Shown in pieces: positions 63,198 through 64,000 of a stretch of 64,000 bases of DNA. Position 1 is the first letter of the stretch, and every line of letters starts with the position of its first letter. The translations under genes and the position numbers were made by a program. Origin of the DNA: Marinobacter confluentis (lineage in GTDB: Bacteria > Pseudomonadota > Gammaproteobacteria > Pseudomonadales > Oleiphilaceae); assembly GCF_004785685.1 (NCBI RefSeq), contig NZ_SRPF01000003.1, positions 62,001 to 126,000 of the forward strand, read 5' to 3'. The notes under the pieces are model-generated. The model was not told the origin of the DNA. It ran no database searches and saw nothing but the letters and a program-made list of their open reading frames with translations.

Positions 63198-64000
63198 ATG
63201 ACCGTACTCCAGAGCAAGATCAATCCCCGGGACCCGGAATTCCAAGCCAAACACACGGCCATGGCAGCAGCAGTCGCGGACTTGAACGATAAGGTTGCCA
63301 CCATTCAACAGGGCGGCGGCCCCAGCTATCAGGAACGCCACATTGAACGGGGCAAAATGCTCCCACGGGACCGCATTGACTACCTGCTGGATGACGGCTC
63401 GCCGTTTCTGGAAATCGGCCAACTGGCCGCCTACAACGTCTACGGCGAAGACGTCCCCGCCGCCGGCACCATCGCCGGCATTGGCCGGGTCAACGGCGCC
63501 GAGTGCATGATTATTGCCAACGACGCCACCGTCAAAGGCGGCAGCTACTACCCGCTGACGGTGAAAAAACACCTTCGCGCCCAGGAAATCGCCCTGGAAA
63601 ACCGCCTGCCCTGCATCTACCTGGTGGACTCCGGCGGCGCCAATCTGCCCCGGCAGGACGAGGTCTTCCCGGACAAGGAACACTTTGGCCGCATCTTCTA
63701 CAATCAGGCCCGCATGTCCGCCGACGACATCCCCCAGATCGCCGTGGTGATGGGGCTTTGTACCGCCGGTGGCGCCTATGTACCGGCCATGGCGGATGAA
63801 TCCATCATCGTTCGCAACCAGGGCACCATCTTTCTGGCGGGGCCGCCGCTGGTTAAAGCCGCCACCGGCGAAGTCGTCTCGGCCGAGGACCTGGGCGGTG
63901 CCGATGTCCACTGCAAAACCTCCGGCGTGGCCGACCACTACGCCGAAAACGACGCCCACGCCCTGGACATCGCCCGCCGCTGCATCGGCAATCTGAATCG
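63198..64000 (+). CDS. liuB: Methylcrotonyl-CoA carboxylase carboxyltransferase subunit (3' partial)
   Basis: Biotin-dependent carboxyltransferase of leucine degradation, acting after LiuA. The ATG at 63198 gives [19 protein letters not shown] and the frame stays open to the window edge, 267 codons. Family marks: [69 protein letters not shown], and [20 protein letters not shown] with the oxyanion-forming glycines. The usual length is about 535 residues, so roughly half is present. Confidence 0.95.
   Translation, partial: MTVLQSKINPRDPEFQAKHTAMAAAVADLNDKVATIQQGGGPSYQERHIERGKMLPRDRIDYLLDDGSPFLEIGQLAAYNVYGEDVPAAGTIAGIGRVNGAECMIIANDATVKGGSYYPLTVKKHLRAQEIALENRLPCIYLVDSGGANLPRQDEVFPDKEHFGRIFYNQARMSADDIPQIAVVMGLCTAGGAYVPAMADESIIVRNQGTIFLAGPPLVKAATGEVVSAEDLGGADVHCKTSGVADHYAENDAHALDIARRCIGNLN

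Noticed and set aside
1..64000. CRISPR arrays, tRNA or rRNA genes, prophage or insertion sequences
   Set aside because: No evenly spaced direct repeats, no tRNA cloverleaf or rRNA stretches in the short intergenic gaps, and no transposase, integrase or phage structural genes were seen.

Overview
The window reads as chromosomal DNA of a free-living, respiring marine gammaproteobacterium, most like Marinobacter. This is inferred from gene content (periplasmic formate dehydrogenase, TRAP/TAXI uptake, RND efflux, a leucine-degradation operon with a MerR regulator, many chemotaxis and c-di-GMP genes), moderately high GC and dense overlapping operons. No search was run. There is no rRNA, tRNA, CRISPR array, phage or insertion sequence that I can support.

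Layout. (1) 1-13902: a formate dehydrogenase locus. mobA-mobB-moeA make the molybdenum cofactor. A minus-strand operon encodes a four-cluster ferredoxin-like protein, an Mrp/ApbC ATPase, a lipoate/biotin-ligase-like protein and a DUF6505-like protein. A plus-strand run encodes DUF3305, DUF3306, a TorD-type chaperone, a small Tat peptide, FdhA (Cys form), FdhB, FdhC, an unlisted 42-residue membrane protein and a TusA-like protein. (2) 13955-23083: a stress or membrane island with a 1734-residue AAA+ coiled-coil ATPase, a flotillin and a YqiJ-like membrane protein, divergent from a TelA-family gene across a promoter region holding a clean palindrome. (3) 23273-25840: a YdcH-like protein, an Old Yellow Enzyme and a C-terminally truncated photolyase/cryptochrome. 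(4) 25837-29912: an MFS transporter, a CaiB/BaiF CoA-transferase and a DadA-like dehydrogenase behind a tandem glycine riboswitch. (5) 30167-35881: a three-gene RND efflux operon. (6) 35862-44083: a DctP-type binding protein, DctD, DctB, a fused TRAP permease, a DUF1850 protein and a TAXI binding protein. Sigma-54 type promoters lie before both binding-protein genes, which fits control by the DctB/DctD pair.

(7) 44389-60599: signalling and metabolism. It holds a PAS-GGDEF-EAL protein, Nei glycosylase, an SDR, an orphan solute-binding protein, a PAS chemoreceptor, a bacteriophytochrome-GGDEF-EAL protein overlapping its heme oxygenase, a zinc alcohol dehydrogenase, a thioesterase, a zincin-like protein, a Rossmann protein, an Nmad3-like protein and CheV. 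(8) 60711-64000: a DUF4864 protein and the liuR-liuA-liuB leucine-degradation operon. The liuA-liuB gap contains two cloverleaf-like repeats in opposite orientation.

The strongest leads for something undescribed are the TelA/flotillin/giant-ATPase island, the uncharacterised accessory genes of the formate dehydrogenase locus, and the paired structured repeats before liuB. The glycine riboswitch on dadA and the sigma-54 wiring of the TAXI/DctP locus are the clearest regulatory observations.
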